Below are positions 23,298 to 32,727 of a stretch of DNA of 64,000 bases, in pieces. The position numbers and the translations under genes were made by a program. Source of the stretch: Prevotella sp. UBA2809 (GTDB lineage Bacteria > Bacteroidota > Bacteroidia > Bacteroidales > Bacteroidaceae). Position 1 is the first letter of the stretch; each line of letters starts with the position of its first letter. The notes under the pieces were generated by a model. It saw nothing but the letters and a program-made list of their open reading frames with translations, was not told the DNA's origin and ran no database searches. The stretch is taken from positions 1 to 64,000 of the forward strand of contig DEHD01000042.1 of the NCBI GenBank assembly GCA_002351725.1, read 5' to 3'.

Positions 23298-24098
23298 ATG
23301 AAAAAAACTATTTTATTATCTGCTGTAGCCATGCTGTTGTCATCGGCTGCTATGGCTCAGAACAAGGAGATTAAGGTGGGTGATGTAACAATGACCATCA
23401 ACCCCGAAAAGGGCGCCAAAATTATGTCGCTCAAGTATCAGGACCAGGAAGTTATTAACCAGTCACGATGGCCGGAATCATTCGGCAGTACATTCTGGAC
23501 CAGTCCTCAGAAGGAGTGGAACTGGCCACCGGTACCCGAGATTGACAAGGGCGTGTATAAGGTAGAGGAGAAAGAAGGACACCTTATTATGACCGGCGAG
23601 GTATCAGAGAAACTAAAATACCGTATTCGTAAGGATTTTAGTACCGACGCAAAGGATGGTGCTATAGTCATAACATATTCAATTATTAACGAGAGTGGGG
23701 AGGAGCGCAAGGTGGCTCCTTGGGAGATTACCCGTGTGCCTAATGCTGGTGTGATATCATTTGAAGCACCCGTAGAGAGCATCTGGCCTGTAGGACTGAT
23801 GACATTTAAGGCAAAGAACGGCATTGCCTACTACGAGGCCGACGAGGTGCCCGAGAACCGCAAGGTGAACGCCGATGGTAAGGGATGGCTGAGCTATGAG
23901 AACAATGGACTGGTACTTACCAAGAAGTTTGCCGACCTGACCCCAGAGCAGCCTGCACCTGGTGAGGCCGAGATACAAGTGTACGTGAACCGTGGCAAGA
24001 CCTATATTGAAATCGAGAGCCAAGGTGCATACACAACCCTGGCTCCCGGTAAGTCACTCGACTGGACTGTAAGATGGTATCTTACGAAGGCTAAATAA
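23298..24098 (+). CDS. Secreted DUF4380-type protein (mutarotase-like fold)
   Basis: This 266-residue protein has a signal peptide (MKKTILLSAVAMLLSSAAMAQ, cleavage after A-M-A) and a beta-sandwich-like body. The G-A-K-I-M-S-L-K-Y segment near residue 38 and the W-E-I-T-R segment near 142 resemble the DUF4380 family, which is related to galactose-mutarotase folds. It should be periplasmic and may bind a carbohydrate, but no activity is known. Its stop overlaps the end of the convergent lactate permease gene by 8 bases, so the two transcripts must read into each other. Confidence 0.7.
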   Translation: MKKTILLSAVAMLLSSAAMAQNKEIKVGDVTMTINPEKGAKIMSLKYQDQEVINQSRWPESFGSTFWTSPQKEWNWPPVPEIDKGVYKVEEKEGHLIMTGEVSEKLKYRIRKDFSTDAKDGAIVITYSIINESGEERKVAPWEITRVPNAGVISFEAPVESIWPVGLMTFKAKNGIAYYEADEVPENRKVNADGKGWLSYENNGLVLTKKFADLTPEQPAPGEAEIQVYVNRGKTYIEIESQGAYTTLAPGKSLDWTVRWYLTKAK

Positions 24099-25692
24099 CG
24101 TGCAGTCCTAAGAACACCATTATACCGTTCATAAGTATCCAGAAGATAGCGAACGGCAATGTCTTACGCATAATATCGCCATCCTGCCCCTCCATATCAC
24201 ATGCTGCGGTAGCGATTGCGATACTTTGTGGCGACAGCAGTTTACCACCCTCAGAACCTGCGCAGTTAGCGGCAGCAAGCCAGTTGGTCTCGTTGCCGTT
24301 AACGCCGAAGAACTGGGCATCGTTTACCAATCCAAGCTGGCCGGCAGCTGCAGCCTGCAGCTTTCCGAACAGAATGTTAGCTGACGTAGCCGAGCCTGTT
24401 ACGAATGTTCCGATAGAACCGATGAGCGGGGCGAAGAACGGATAAGCCACACCCGTAATCGATACCAGTCCGGTGGCAATGGCAAGTGTCATGCCTGTAT
24501 TGTTCATCAGCATGGCCAGGGCAACCAAGCAGCAGATGGTGATAGCCGTTTTCTGCAGATTGATGGTAGTCTTAGCCAGCATCTTCATGAGTTTGCCGAA
24601 GCTCAGACCCTGAATAAGTCCGCCAATCATTGCACCAAGGAATATCATAAGTCCTGCATTGCTAAGCCATCCGAATGAGAATGTATTGCCAATAACAGGC
24701 ATGTCGAACTTGGTTACGAGTGTTGACTTCAGCAACTCGTTAACTGGTGGAACAATCTTACTTGAAATAAGGATGAAGAAGATTATCAGTCCGTAAACGC
24801 TCCAGGCCTTTAATGTCTTTGTCATTCCGAATTTCTTCTTCTCAATTACCACATTATCGTCAGTATTATCATTATGGATAAACAGCTTGTTGTATATAAG
24901 CATACCAATGATTGCTGCTACCGAACCAAGGATGGCAGGAGTCTCTGGACCAAGGAAGTATGCACAACAGAACTGCACGATGATTGAGAAGCTGCCTACA
25001 AACAGTGCCAGACAGATGTTCTTAATGATCTTTGTACGGTCGGTCATCATGAGGATGAGGAATGGGGTGATGAAGAACATCAGCGACAACTGAAGGATAA
25101 TGAACGTGGCTACCTCGCTCAGCATTTCGGGCGAGGCAGTACCATCGGCCACCTGATTAGCCAGCGTTGTGGCGGGCAATCCTACTGCACCGAATCCTAC
25201 TGCCACCGTATTGGCTACCAGACAGATTACAGCCGAGAACATAGGCTTGAATCCCAGTCCGATGAGGATGGCTGCTGGAATGGCTACTGCTGTACCGAAT
25301 CCGGCCATACCTTCGAGCACACCACCGAAACCCCATGTAAGCAGAAGTACCAGCAAGCCTTTATCGCTGGTGAGTTGGATAAACTGCGTCTTGATAGTCT
25401 CGATCTCCTTTGTCTCAACCAGGATGTTGTAGCTGAAGATGGCACAGATGATGATAAGGATAATCGGGAAACATGCCTTGAGTATGCCCTCAATAATCGA
25501 CCAGAATGTGATGCCGTAGATTGAGGAACCAATATACTTGTCGGGTACTATTCCCATTGACGGGGTTACTAATACTGCAAGCAGAATAGTTACGACAAGG
25601 GTGATTAACGCACTCTTCCATCCGGACATCTTGAGGCCCATCATTAGTACGAAGAGCAGAATAATAGGAATAACAGATACAATAGCTGCCAT
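24091..25692 (-). CDS. lctP: L-lactate permease LctP family
   Basis: This 533-residue inner-membrane protein has about 12-14 hydrophobic helices and clear LctP family segments (W-G-F-G-G-V-L-E-G-M-A-G-F-G-T, G-S-I-G-T-F-V-T-G-S-A-T-S-A-N). It should import lactate or glycolate with protons. The gene stands alone on the minus strand with its own -7 element. A fused FAD/Fe-S 2-hydroxyacid dehydrogenase is encoded 4 kb away; the two could cooperate in lactate use, but they are not in one operon. Confidence 0.93.
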   Translation of the reverse strand: MAAIVSVIPIILLFVLMMGLKMSGWKSALITLVVTILLAVLVTPSMGIVPDKYIGSSIYGITFWSIIEGILKACFPIILIIICAIFSYNILVETKEIETIKTQFIQLTSDKGLLVLLLTWGFGGVLEGMAGFGTAVAIPAAILIGLGFKPMFSAVICLVANTVAVGFGAVGLPATTLANQVADGTASPEMLSEVATFIILQLSLMFFITPFLILMMTDRTKIIKNICLALFVGSFSIIVQFCCAYFLGPETPAILGSVAAIIGMLIYNKLFIHNDNTDDNVVIEKKKFGMTKTLKAWSVYGLIIFFILISSKIVPPVNELLKSTLVTKFDMPVIGNTFSFGWLSNAGLMIFLGAMIGGLIQGLSFGKLMKMLAKTTINLQKTAITICCLVALAMLMNNTGMTLAIATGLVSITGVAYPFFAPLIGSIGTFVTGSATSANILFGKLQAAAAGQLGLVNDAQFFGVNGNETNWLAAANCAGSEGGKLLSPQSIAIATAACDMEGQDGDIMRKTLPFAIFWILMNGIMVFLGLHVI

Positions 25693-25735
25693 AGGGCTTT
25701 TAGTTATTTAGTTCGTAATATATAAGTTCTGTCGA

Positions 25736-25743
25736 CAAATATA
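25736..25743 (-). promoter_or_regulatory. -7 element of lctP
   Basis: Read on the minus strand this is TATATTTG, matching TAnnTTTG, 44 bases before the lctP start. The -33 element is not clear. Confidence 0.5.
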
Positions 25744-25784
25744 CGTAAAAAAACTAAAAGCGTTGCTAATTTTTTTGTTAAAAA

Positions 25785-26702
25785 TCAAAAAGAGCTTACA
25801 ATTTTGGGTACGCAGTTATGTATTTCTACAGGAATGGTCTCTGTTTCAACATTGTGGTTACTCACTTTAAGTCGCACAATGCAGGCTTTTGAGTTAAGTG
25901 GTTTGGATTGGTCGAAGATGAAGTTGCCCACGCTATAGTATATTTTCTTTCCTTGAAATTCTTCTATCGTCTGCATGGTGTGGGTATGATGACAAACCAG
26001 GACATCGGCTCCGGCGCGTATCAGCTGGTGGGCATCCCAGCGCTGGCTGTTAACGGGTTTCAAAGTATGTTCGCCGCCCCAATGCAGTGAAACTATGATA
26101 ACTGCTGTAGAATCGGTTTTGCGCAATCGGTGCACACGGTCAAGCAGTGAGTCCATAGGCTCCTGACTAACGCATGGTTTGTCGGGCAGATATGCGTAGT
26201 TCTCGAGTGCGAGTCGTAGCGATGGCACCAGCCAAACGTTGCGTGGTTGCGATGCAAGCAGCACGGGCTGGACTGCTTCAGGCATGTTCTGCCCTGCACC
26301 TATGGGAACAATGCCTGATTCTTCAATGTTACGGCGTGTGTCAATCAATCCCTCGCGACCTTGATCTATTGCGTGATTATTGGCCAGATTAAGATGGGTT
26401 ATACCGTGTTGGCGAAGCGTGCCGAGCCATTCGGGTTCGCCACGGAATATGAACAGCTTCTGCACTGGCGACTGTATCTTAGTGGCTGGACACTCCAGAT
26501 TGCCTACCACTACTTGGGCCGAACGGAACACGGAGTCGATGCCATCTGAAAACAGATGATCGACTCCATGTTTTTCAATAACCTTGCGCACCCCGCGGTC
26601 AAGCAGAATGTCGCCCGTCATTACAATGTCCAGCGTATCAGCGCAAAACGCCGATACGCTGGATAATATGCTAACAGCCAGAGCTGTAAAATACCTCTTC
26701 AT
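25785..26702 (-). CDS. CapA-family metallophosphatase-like protein, exported
   Basis: This 305-residue protein has a signal peptide (about residues 1-20) and the PGA_cap/CapA fold: M-T-G-D-I-L-L-D-R-G near residue 29, G-N-L-E-C-P near 67, L-A-N-N-H-A-I-D near 105, L-H-W-G-G-E near 205 and H-H-T-H-T-M near 237, all metal-site segments of the family. CapA proteins are named from poly-gamma-glutamate capsule synthesis, but no capB/capC is here, so the substrate is open. It overlaps the DUF3160 gene by 32 bases in a different frame, so it is the last gene of a three-gene operon. Confidence 0.85.
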   Translation of the reverse strand: MKRYFTALAVSILSSVSAFCADTLDIVMTGDILLDRGVRKVIEKHGVDHLFSDGIDSVFRSAQVVVGNLECPATKIQSPVQKLFIFRGEPEWLGTLRQHGITHLNLANNHAIDQGREGLIDTRRNIEESGIVPIGAGQNMPEAVQPVLLASQPRNVWLVPSLRLALENYAYLPDKPCVSQEPMDSLLDRVHRLRKTDSTAVIIVSLHWGGEHTLKPVNSQRWDAHQLIRAGADVLVCHHTHTMQTIEEFQGKKIYYSVGNFIFDQSKPLNSKACIVRLKVSNHNVETETIPVEIHNCVPKIVSSF

Positions 26703-29103
26703 TAGGTTCTGGCATCTTTTTAAGTGGCAGCAGTATGGTCTTCATCCACTCGGGTACTCCCTTACGTGGATTGCTCTCGAGCTGCTTCTGCCACTCCTCA
26801 TCAGTGAGTCGTGGTTGGTCAATTGGCTGCACAAACTCGCGGTAGCTGAGCACCGCACCGCGTGTAAGATACAGATAGCCGCCTATCTCTACCACTACAT
26901 AAATCTCATCGGCATCGCCTACGGCCTCAAACAGTATGGCCTTATTCTTATTGTTGTCGGCATTGGCAGTGTAAACATCGGCCACCAAGGCTACTTTGCG
27001 GTCGGCACCCTCAATGTCTACCCAGTTATAGAGATTCTGATTAGGCATGCGCAGAAGGTCTAGCGAAATGTTCTCGAATGTAGCGCCGATGTATGATATC
27101 TGGTCGTACTCCTCGTCGGTAAGAATCTTGCCGGCAAGCTCCTTCTCGCTTACGCGGAGCAGGAATTCTACTTCCTCTCTAAGTCGCTCGGTAACGCCCT
27201 CAATCTTTTCGGTCATCATGTTCTGGTCCTTCAGCAGCTTTGCTGTGTTTTCAAGCAATTCGCTTGCCTTTTTCCAGAACTTTACATTTGGCTCGACATA
27301 ACCCTTAACAACAGGCTCCGGTACGTTCTCACCTCCGCCACACTCAGCTCCCATTGGTTGCTTGGCATATAGTATGGCATCGTGTTTCAGCTCGGCCCAC
27401 GAGGCCAAGGCTGCATTTAGGTCTTTCTTGCTCCAATTTGGATTTTGCATAAAGTAAGGCGACTTGTTGTCGGTGCCTGTAGTAAGAACCTTAAGTGTCT
27501 CCATCCATTGAGTGGCAGTGGTCTCACTCCAATCAATCTCGCCCATGCGCTTCTTCATCTTGTCAAGGTTGGGCAGTAGCTGCTTCCAGTCGGTCTTCTC
27601 TTCTTTCAGAATCTGTTCGGCAGCGGTAACGCCCATAGCAGCCATTACGTCTATACCTCTAGGAACGCCGCGCTTTGTAGGATTGCTGTCGTAGTCAACC
27701 ATCTCCTGCAGCACCTCGGCATCGGGCTGATAGCGTTGTGGCATAACATTAATCTTGTTATGGCTGGTCTTCTCGAACTTCGGGCGTATGCGAGTCTGTT
27801 TGTTGCCTATTTCGTTAAGCTCCTTGGTAAGCTTGGCTATCTCCTTGTCATCGTTCAGCAATTCGTCCATCGACATACCTGTCTTGTCAACCTCGGCTAT
27901 CACTTGTAGCAGACTCAGGTTGTCGTGTTTACCCATAAGCAAGGTTATAAGGTTGTCTATCTTGTCGTACTTCTGACGTGTCTTCTTAAACAGCTTCATG
28001 GCATATGCCATCTGTACAGCCTGCTTCACTTCGGTTTCGTAGTCTAATCCCATAGTAGCGGTCTGAAGCCACATCATGCCGCGGAAGTATCGCTTAAGTC
28101 CGTCGCTGCGGGTGTAGTGACCACGGGCGCGGAACAGACTGTAGGGGAATGATATTTCGCCCATATAGTCCATAAGCATTTCGCTTTTGGCGTTTTCAGC
28201 CTTCAAGCACTTATCAATCTCTGCCTTTTCGGTGGTATAGCTGGCATTTATCGGCTTACCATTAAACAGGTGCAGTGCCACGCGGAAGAACTGTAGATTG
28301 CGTCCTGCTATGCGTTTTGTCTCGCTGTCGTCGTTATCCGCATTGTGGATAATTGCCAGCATGGCATCTATCATATTCTGTGTGTATTCTGTCATAAGTG
28401 GCAGCAGCTGATACTCCTCGAGTTCTCGCAGCATGCAGTCGATGTAAAGATGATACAGCTGCAGGTAGAGATCGGTAGTAACGAAACTGGGGAAATCGGA
28501 GTAATCGTTCCTCTCGTAGACGTGGAACAACTGCGAGGTGTTAGAGGGCACGATAGCGAATCCCTCTTCAGCAAGTTTCTGACATAGTGTAGAGTCGAAA
28601 TCTTTGAGCTGTTGAGGGTTCAGCAGATTGCTCATGTTCACCCGCAGACCCTCTTCTACATCGAAGTTCTGTTTCAGCAGTTCATCCTCGCGCTCTTTCA
28701 GACGTTTCATAAACGCCATCTCCACGTTGTTGTAAACGATGAGCTTCTGCTCGTCGATAGCTCGCAGATAAGCGTCGCGCCAACTCTCGTTCTCTTTACT
28801 CTCTACGCCCTGCACTTTCTCGTCGAGTGCATACATCAGCGAGTCGTACCATGTAGTAACGCCGTAAATACCTCTCAGGTACGAGTCCTTGAACGGATAG
28901 CCGCGCTGTGCTGCAGGGGCATTGCGCAGAATACGCAGATCACTAAGGTTCAGCCCCGATACGTCCATGTCGTAGTCGATGCTGTCACGCAGACTCTCGG
29001 CATCGATGGTCGATACCGGTACTTGTACCACACTCTGTTTCTGGCTGCATGCTGCTATCAAGCCTGCCATACATGCCAACATAATAACTTTACTTTTTTT
29101 CAT
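26671..29103 (-). CDS. DUF3160-family lipoprotein
   Basis: This 810-residue protein has a lipoprotein signal (M-K-K-S-K-V-I-M-L-A-C-M-A-G-L-I-A-A-C, lipobox I-A-A-C) and a large, mostly helical body of the DUF3160 family. The family segment F-V-T-T-D-L-Y-L-Q-L-Y-H appears near residue 210. No enzymatic motif was recognised. Its ATG overlaps the stop of the upstream gene (ATGA), and its 3' end overlaps the CapA-like gene by 32 bases, so the three are tightly coupled. It is probably a periplasm-facing lipoprotein of unknown role. Confidence 0.8.
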   Translation of the reverse strand: MKKSKVIMLACMAGLIAACSQKQSVVQVPVSTIDAESLRDSIDYDMDVSGLNLSDLRILRNAPAAQRGYPFKDSYLRGIYGVTTWYDSLMYALDEKVQGVESKENESWRDAYLRAIDEQKLIVYNNVEMAFMKRLKEREDELLKQNFDVEEGLRVNMSNLLNPQQLKDFDSTLCQKLAEEGFAIVPSNTSQLFHVYERNDYSDFPSFVTTDLYLQLYHLYIDCMLRELEEYQLLPLMTEYTQNMIDAMLAIIHNADNDDSETKRIAGRNLQFFRVALHLFNGKPINASYTTEKAEIDKCLKAENAKSEMLMDYMGEISFPYSLFRARGHYTRSDGLKRYFRGMMWLQTATMGLDYETEVKQAVQMAYAMKLFKKTRQKYDKIDNLITLLMGKHDNLSLLQVIAEVDKTGMSMDELLNDDKEIAKLTKELNEIGNKQTRIRPKFEKTSHNKINVMPQRYQPDAEVLQEMVDYDSNPTKRGVPRGIDVMAAMGVTAAEQILKEEKTDWKQLLPNLDKMKKRMGEIDWSETTATQWMETLKVLTTGTDNKSPYFMQNPNWSKKDLNAALASWAELKHDAILYAKQPMGAECGGGENVPEPVVKGYVEPNVKFWKKASELLENTAKLLKDQNMMTEKIEGVTERLREEVEFLLRVSEKELAGKILTDEEYDQISYIGATFENISLDLLRMPNQNLYNWVDIEGADRKVALVADVYTANADNNKNKAILFEAVGDADEIYVVVEIGGYLYLTRGAVLSYREFVQPIDQPRLTDEEWQKQLESNPRKGVPEWMKTILLPLKKMPEPNEEVFYSSGC

Positions 29104-29570
29104 TGGTCAAAGGTCTTTATTGCTGTTTCTTTGTTTACACCTTTTATAATATAGTGGTCGAAAGCCATTCCGAATCCTCCCCACTTGTAGTCTGATACCA
29201 CATATAGATCATCGTCAGTTCTCTCCAGAGCGCGAATCTTTCCGTCAATGTAATGAAAGTCCTCGAGTATACCGCCAAGTTTCGAGCCCAACCACAATGG
29301 GCGTGCCTTGCCGTTAACCTGCTTGAAAATGAAAATACGGCGTGCCTTTTCTGGATAGAATCGTGTACCTTTTATTACCCCTACGATAGCATCAGTCTTA
29401 CCATCACCGTCAACATCTCCTGTCTGGTACTGATACACAGGGTAGGGCAGACGCCAACCGTTAAGGTAGTAAAGGCTGTCGTTCTGTTTCTTCAGTTCAA
29501 AGTTCTGTGCCTTGCATGTAAGTGTGCCCAAATACATTGCAAGTAGTATCAAAATTCTACTGTTTATCAC
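29100..29570 (-). CDS. Small exported protein with an FG-GAP/VCBS-like calcium loop
   Basis: This 156-residue protein has a signal peptide (cleavage probably after the C-K-A near residue 21) and a D-V-D-G-D-G-K-T-D-A-I-V-G segment near residues 52-64, the calcium-binding loop of FG-GAP/VCBS repeats. Only one such loop is present, so it is not a full beta-propeller. It heads the operon, and its TGA overlaps the DUF3160 start. Function unknown. Confidence 0.7.
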   Translation of the reverse strand: MINSRILILLAMYLGTLTCKAQNFELKKQNDSLYYLNGWRLPYPVYQYQTGDVDGDGKTDAIVGVIKGTRFYPEKARRIFIFKQVNGKARPLWLGSKLGGILEDFHYIDGKIRALERTDDDLYVVSDYKWGGFGMAFDHYIIKGVNKETAIKTFDQ

Positions 29571-29592
29571 GTCTTTAGGTTTTTATCGGCGT

Positions 29593-29600
29593 CAAAGATA
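29593..29600 (-). promoter_or_regulatory. -7 element of the FG-GAP/DUF3160/CapA operon
   Basis: On the minus strand this reads TATCTTTG, a good TAnnTTTG match, about 23 bases before the first gene. No consensus -33 element is seen. Confidence 0.55.
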
Positions 29601-29642
29601 CGAAAAAAAACTAAAAATGTTAGCCGATAGCTATTTTTTTTG

Positions 29643-29650
29643 TATATTTG
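29643..29650 (+). promoter_or_regulatory. -7 element of the FAD/Fe-S dehydrogenase gene
   Basis: TATATTTG matches TAnnTTTG and lies 41 bases before the ATG at 29692. It faces away from the minus-strand promoter at 29593-29600, so this is a divergent promoter region of about 120 bases. Confidence 0.55.
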
Positions 29651-29691
29651 CTCGCAAAAATCAAAAGTATAACTAAAAACCAGATCGTCCT

Positions 29692-32600
29692 ATGATTGAA
29701 CAATTCCTGTCAGAACTCCGGCAATTTCTGCCTGATGAGCGTATTTATACCGATGAGCTTCGTACTCTTGGATGGGGTACTGATGCCAGTTTCTATCGCC
29801 AGATTCCACAGGTTGTTGTGCGTAGCGATGGTGAGGAGGAAATATCAAAGATTGTATGCATCTGCCGAAAATATAAGTTGCCGTTCACCTTCCGTGCTGC
29901 AGGTACATCGCTAAGTGGACAGAGCTGCACAGACAGTGTGCTGATAGTAGCTGGTAAATATTGGGAGAAATACGAGCTTGCTGATGACAAAGAGTCAATA
30001 CGTCTTCAGCCTGGAATCGTAGGTGCTCAGGTCAACAATATACTTAAGCCTTTCGGACGCGTGTTCCCACCCGATCCTGCTTCAATAGGTTCGGCTATGG
30101 TGGGTGGTATTGTTGTTAATAATGCCTCGGGTATGAATTGCGGTGTGCATGCTAACAGCGACCGCATGATGCTATCTGCACGCATCGTACTTACCGATGG
30201 AACCATTCTGGATACCGGCAACGAAAACAGTCGCGAGGAGTTTCGTAAAACTCATCCGGCATTCCTTGAAAGCATTGAGAAACTGCGCGATAAAGTGCGT
30301 GCCGATAAGGAGCTGGCCGACCGCATCAGTAATAAGTATTCTATCAAGAATGTTACTGGTTTGAATCTTCGTCCGCTTGTGGCCTACGATGATCCATTTG
30401 ATATAATTGCCCATTCAATGGTGGGTAGTGAAGGGACGCTCGCATTCCTATCAGAGGTAACCATGAAGACGCTAAAAGACTATCCGTTCAAGGCTTCGGC
30501 TATGGTTTACTTTATGACCATGAAGGAGAGTTGTGAGGCTGTGGTGGCAATGAAGAAGATGAAGGCTGGCGAGGAAGACCTTGAGTACAGTGCTGAGAAC
30601 CTGGTGGTTAAGAGTGCAGAAATGCTTGACTATAAGTCGCTCAGTTCTGTTGATGATCCTGTATATCTGCAATATCAGAAAGATGTTGATGCTGGCAAGA
30701 TTGAAGGAGTAGAGCCTGGCGATTATCACAACCTGACTGCGATACTCACAGAAACCAAGGGTATAACCCACGAACAATTGCTTGAAAAGATTGCAAAGAT
30801 ACAAGAGTGCCTGGGCCAGTTCTGCCTGTATATCCCCGCAGAATTTACCGAGGATCCTGCCGTTTACGGTAAGTTCTGGGCCATACGTAGTGGTATATTC
30901 CCAAGCGTAGGCGGTACACGTCCTGTGGGCACATCGTGCCTGATTGAGGATGTGGCATTCCCAATAGAATCGCTGCCAGAGGCTACTGTTAAGTTGCAGA
31001 AGTTGATTGCTGATCATGGTTACGATGATGCCTGTATCTATGGTCACGCATTCGAGGGCAACTATCATTTTATCCTGAATCAGAGTTTCGCCGATGAGCA
31101 CGAGGTGGCTCGCTATGCAGAGATGATGCGTGATGTGGCTAAACTTGTGGTTGATGGTTATGACGGTTCGCTTAAGGCCGAACACGGCACAGGTAGAAAT
31201 ATGGCTCCGTTTGTTAAGTACGAGTGGGGTGATAAGGCCTACGATGTTATGAAGGAACTTAAGGAAATCTTCGACCCCGATGGATTGCTTAACCAGGGTG
31301 TAATATTTAACGATGATCCCGACTGCTTCATTAAGTGCCTCAAGCCTCTGCCAGTACTGGATTTCGACTTCGGTAGCGTGCCCGATGGCGGTCATTACCT
31401 TATGAATCAGGAACTCTCTACTGCCAAGGAGACAATAGAGCAGGTTAAACGTGCCAACAAGTGTATTGAGTGCGGATTCTGCGAGGTAAACTGTATGTCG
31501 TGCGGACTCACCTTATCAAGTCGTATGCGTATTGCCGTTCAGCGTGAGATACGCTATTTGACGGCCACGGGTTCTAATCCTGAACGACTTACTACGCTCA
31601 AAAAGCAATATAAGTATTACGGCGACCAGACATGTGCCACCGATGGACTCTGCTCAACATCGTGCCCGATGAAGATTAACACAGGTGAGCTTACTCACCT
31701 AATCCGCCAGATGGATATGAATCAGAATCCAACAGGATACAAACTTGGTGAGTTCGCTGCTAACCACATGGCAGGAATAAAGAGCGGACTGCGCGTGGTG
31801 CTGGATGTGGCTCATGCAGCACATGTAACACTCGGCCCTACACTTATGACCACCGTGTGTCGCACGATGAATAAGATGGGACTCCCATTATGGACTACCG
31901 CTATGCCAAAGAAGCATCGACAGCCCAAGAAGAGCGATTTGACTCAGTTTATCATTGAGTCTATCCATCCTGCTGACACCCCGCACCCATCACCCGATAC
32001 CCCTAAGGTAGTTTACTTCCCAAGCTGTATTAACCAGACTATGGGACAATCCAAACAAGGTGGAAAGATTCATGACCTTGTAGATGAGGTTATCCAGCTA
32101 ATGGCCAAGGCAGGCTATGAGGTAATATTCCCAGAGGGTATGGAGCGCATGTGCTGCGGACAGATTTGGGAATCAAAGGGTATGCTCGACATTGCCGATC
32201 GAAAGAGTGCAGAACTCGAAGCTGCTCTTTGGAAGGCTAGCGAGGAGGGTAAGTATCCAGTGCTATGTGCCCAGAGCCCGTGCCTGCACCGTATGAAAAA
32301 GGTAATGCATAAGATGAAACTGTACGAGCCTGCTGAGTTTATCATGAAGTATCTGGTGCCTCGCCTCGACTTCCATCCTATCGACCGTCATATAGCCCTG
32401 CATATTACATGCTCTACCCGTCAGATGGGTGTGGCCGACGATTTGATAAACCTGGCGAAGTTGTGCTCAACAAATGTGTTCCTGCCTGAAGGTGTGGGCT
32501 GTTGCGGCTTTGCTGGTGACAGGGGCTTTACCTTCCCAGAACTCAACAAGTATGGCTTGCGCAAGCTTCGTCCACAGATAGAGGCAAACCACATAGAGGT

Positions 32601-32712
32601 GGGCTATTCAAATAGCCGTACCTGCGAGATTGGTCTTGAGACGAATAGTGGTATACCTTATATGAGTATTGTGTATCTTGTAAATGAATGTACAACCCCT
32701 AAAAAACAATAA
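29692..32712 (+). CDS. Fused FAD-linked 2-hydroxyacid dehydrogenase with Fe-S domains (YdiJ/GlcD-GlcF type)
   Basis: This 1006-residue fusion has a VAO-type FAD domain first (P-F-T-F-R-A-A-G-T-S-L-S-G-Q near residue 65) and its C-terminal cap domain to about 545. A ferredoxin-like region follows with C-x2-C-x2-C-x3-C around residues 590-600 and a second Cys cluster near 648-658. Two CCG domains close the protein (C-C-G-Q near 820 and G-C-C-G-F near 936), as in GlcF and heterodisulfide reductases. This is the layout of E. coli YdiJ and fused D-lactate dehydrogenases. It should oxidise a D-2-hydroxyacid (lactate, glycolate or 2-hydroxyglutarate) and pass electrons to quinone or a carrier. The lactate permease gene nearby suggests lactate. 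Confidence 0.88.
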   Translation: MIEQFLSELRQFLPDERIYTDELRTLGWGTDASFYRQIPQVVVRSDGEEEISKIVCICRKYKLPFTFRAAGTSLSGQSCTDSVLIVAGKYWEKYELADDKESIRLQPGIVGAQVNNILKPFGRVFPPDPASIGSAMVGGIVVNNASGMNCGVHANSDRMMLSARIVLTDGTILDTGNENSREEFRKTHPAFLESIEKLRDKVRADKELADRISNKYSIKNVTGLNLRPLVAYDDPFDIIAHSMVGSEGTLAFLSEVTMKTLKDYPFKASAMVYFMTMKESCEAVVAMKKMKAGEEDLEYSAENLVVKSAEMLDYKSLSSVDDPVYLQYQKDVDAGKIEGVEPGDYHNLTAILTETKGITHEQLLEKIAKIQECLGQFCLYIPAEFTEDPAVYGKFWAIRSGIFPSVGGTRPVGTSCLIEDVAFPIESLPEATVKLQKLIADHGYDDACIYGHAFEGNYHFILNQSFADEHEVARYAEMMRDVAKLVVDGYDGSLKAEHGTGRNMAPFVKYEWGDKAYDVMKELKEIFDPDGLLNQGVIFNDDPDCFIKCLKPLPVLDFDFGSVPDGGHYLMNQELSTAKETIEQVKRANKCIECGFCEVNCMSCGLTLSSRMRIAVQREIRYLTATGSNPERLTTLKKQYKYYGDQTCATDGLCSTSCPMKINTGELTHLIRQMDMNQNPTGYKLGEFAANHMAGIKSGLRVVLDVAHAAHVTLGPTLMTTVCRTMNKMGLPLWTTAMPKKHRQPKKSDLTQFIIESIHPADTPHPSPDTPKVVYFPSCINQTMGQSKQGGKIHDLVDEVIQLMAKAGYEVIFPEGMERMCCGQIWESKGMLDIADRKSAELEAALWKASEEGKYPVLCAQSPCLHRMKKVMHKMKLYEPAEFIMKYLVPRLDFHPIDRHIALHITCSTRQMGVADDLINLAKLCSTNVFLPEGVGCCGFAGDRGFTFPELNKYGLRKLRPQIEANHIEVGYSNSRTCEIGLETNSGIPYMSIVYLVNECTTPKKQ

Positions 32713-32727
32713 TAACAAAAAAGTAGT

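Noticed and set aside
24091..24098. Overlap of the DUF4380 and lactate permease gene ends
   Set aside because: An 8-base convergent overlap is common in compact genomes and needs no special explanation.
25785..26702. CapA-like gene as evidence for a poly-gamma-glutamate capsule
   Set aside because: No CapB ligase or CapC partner is encoded nearby, and the CapA fold is widely used by proteins of unrelated role.
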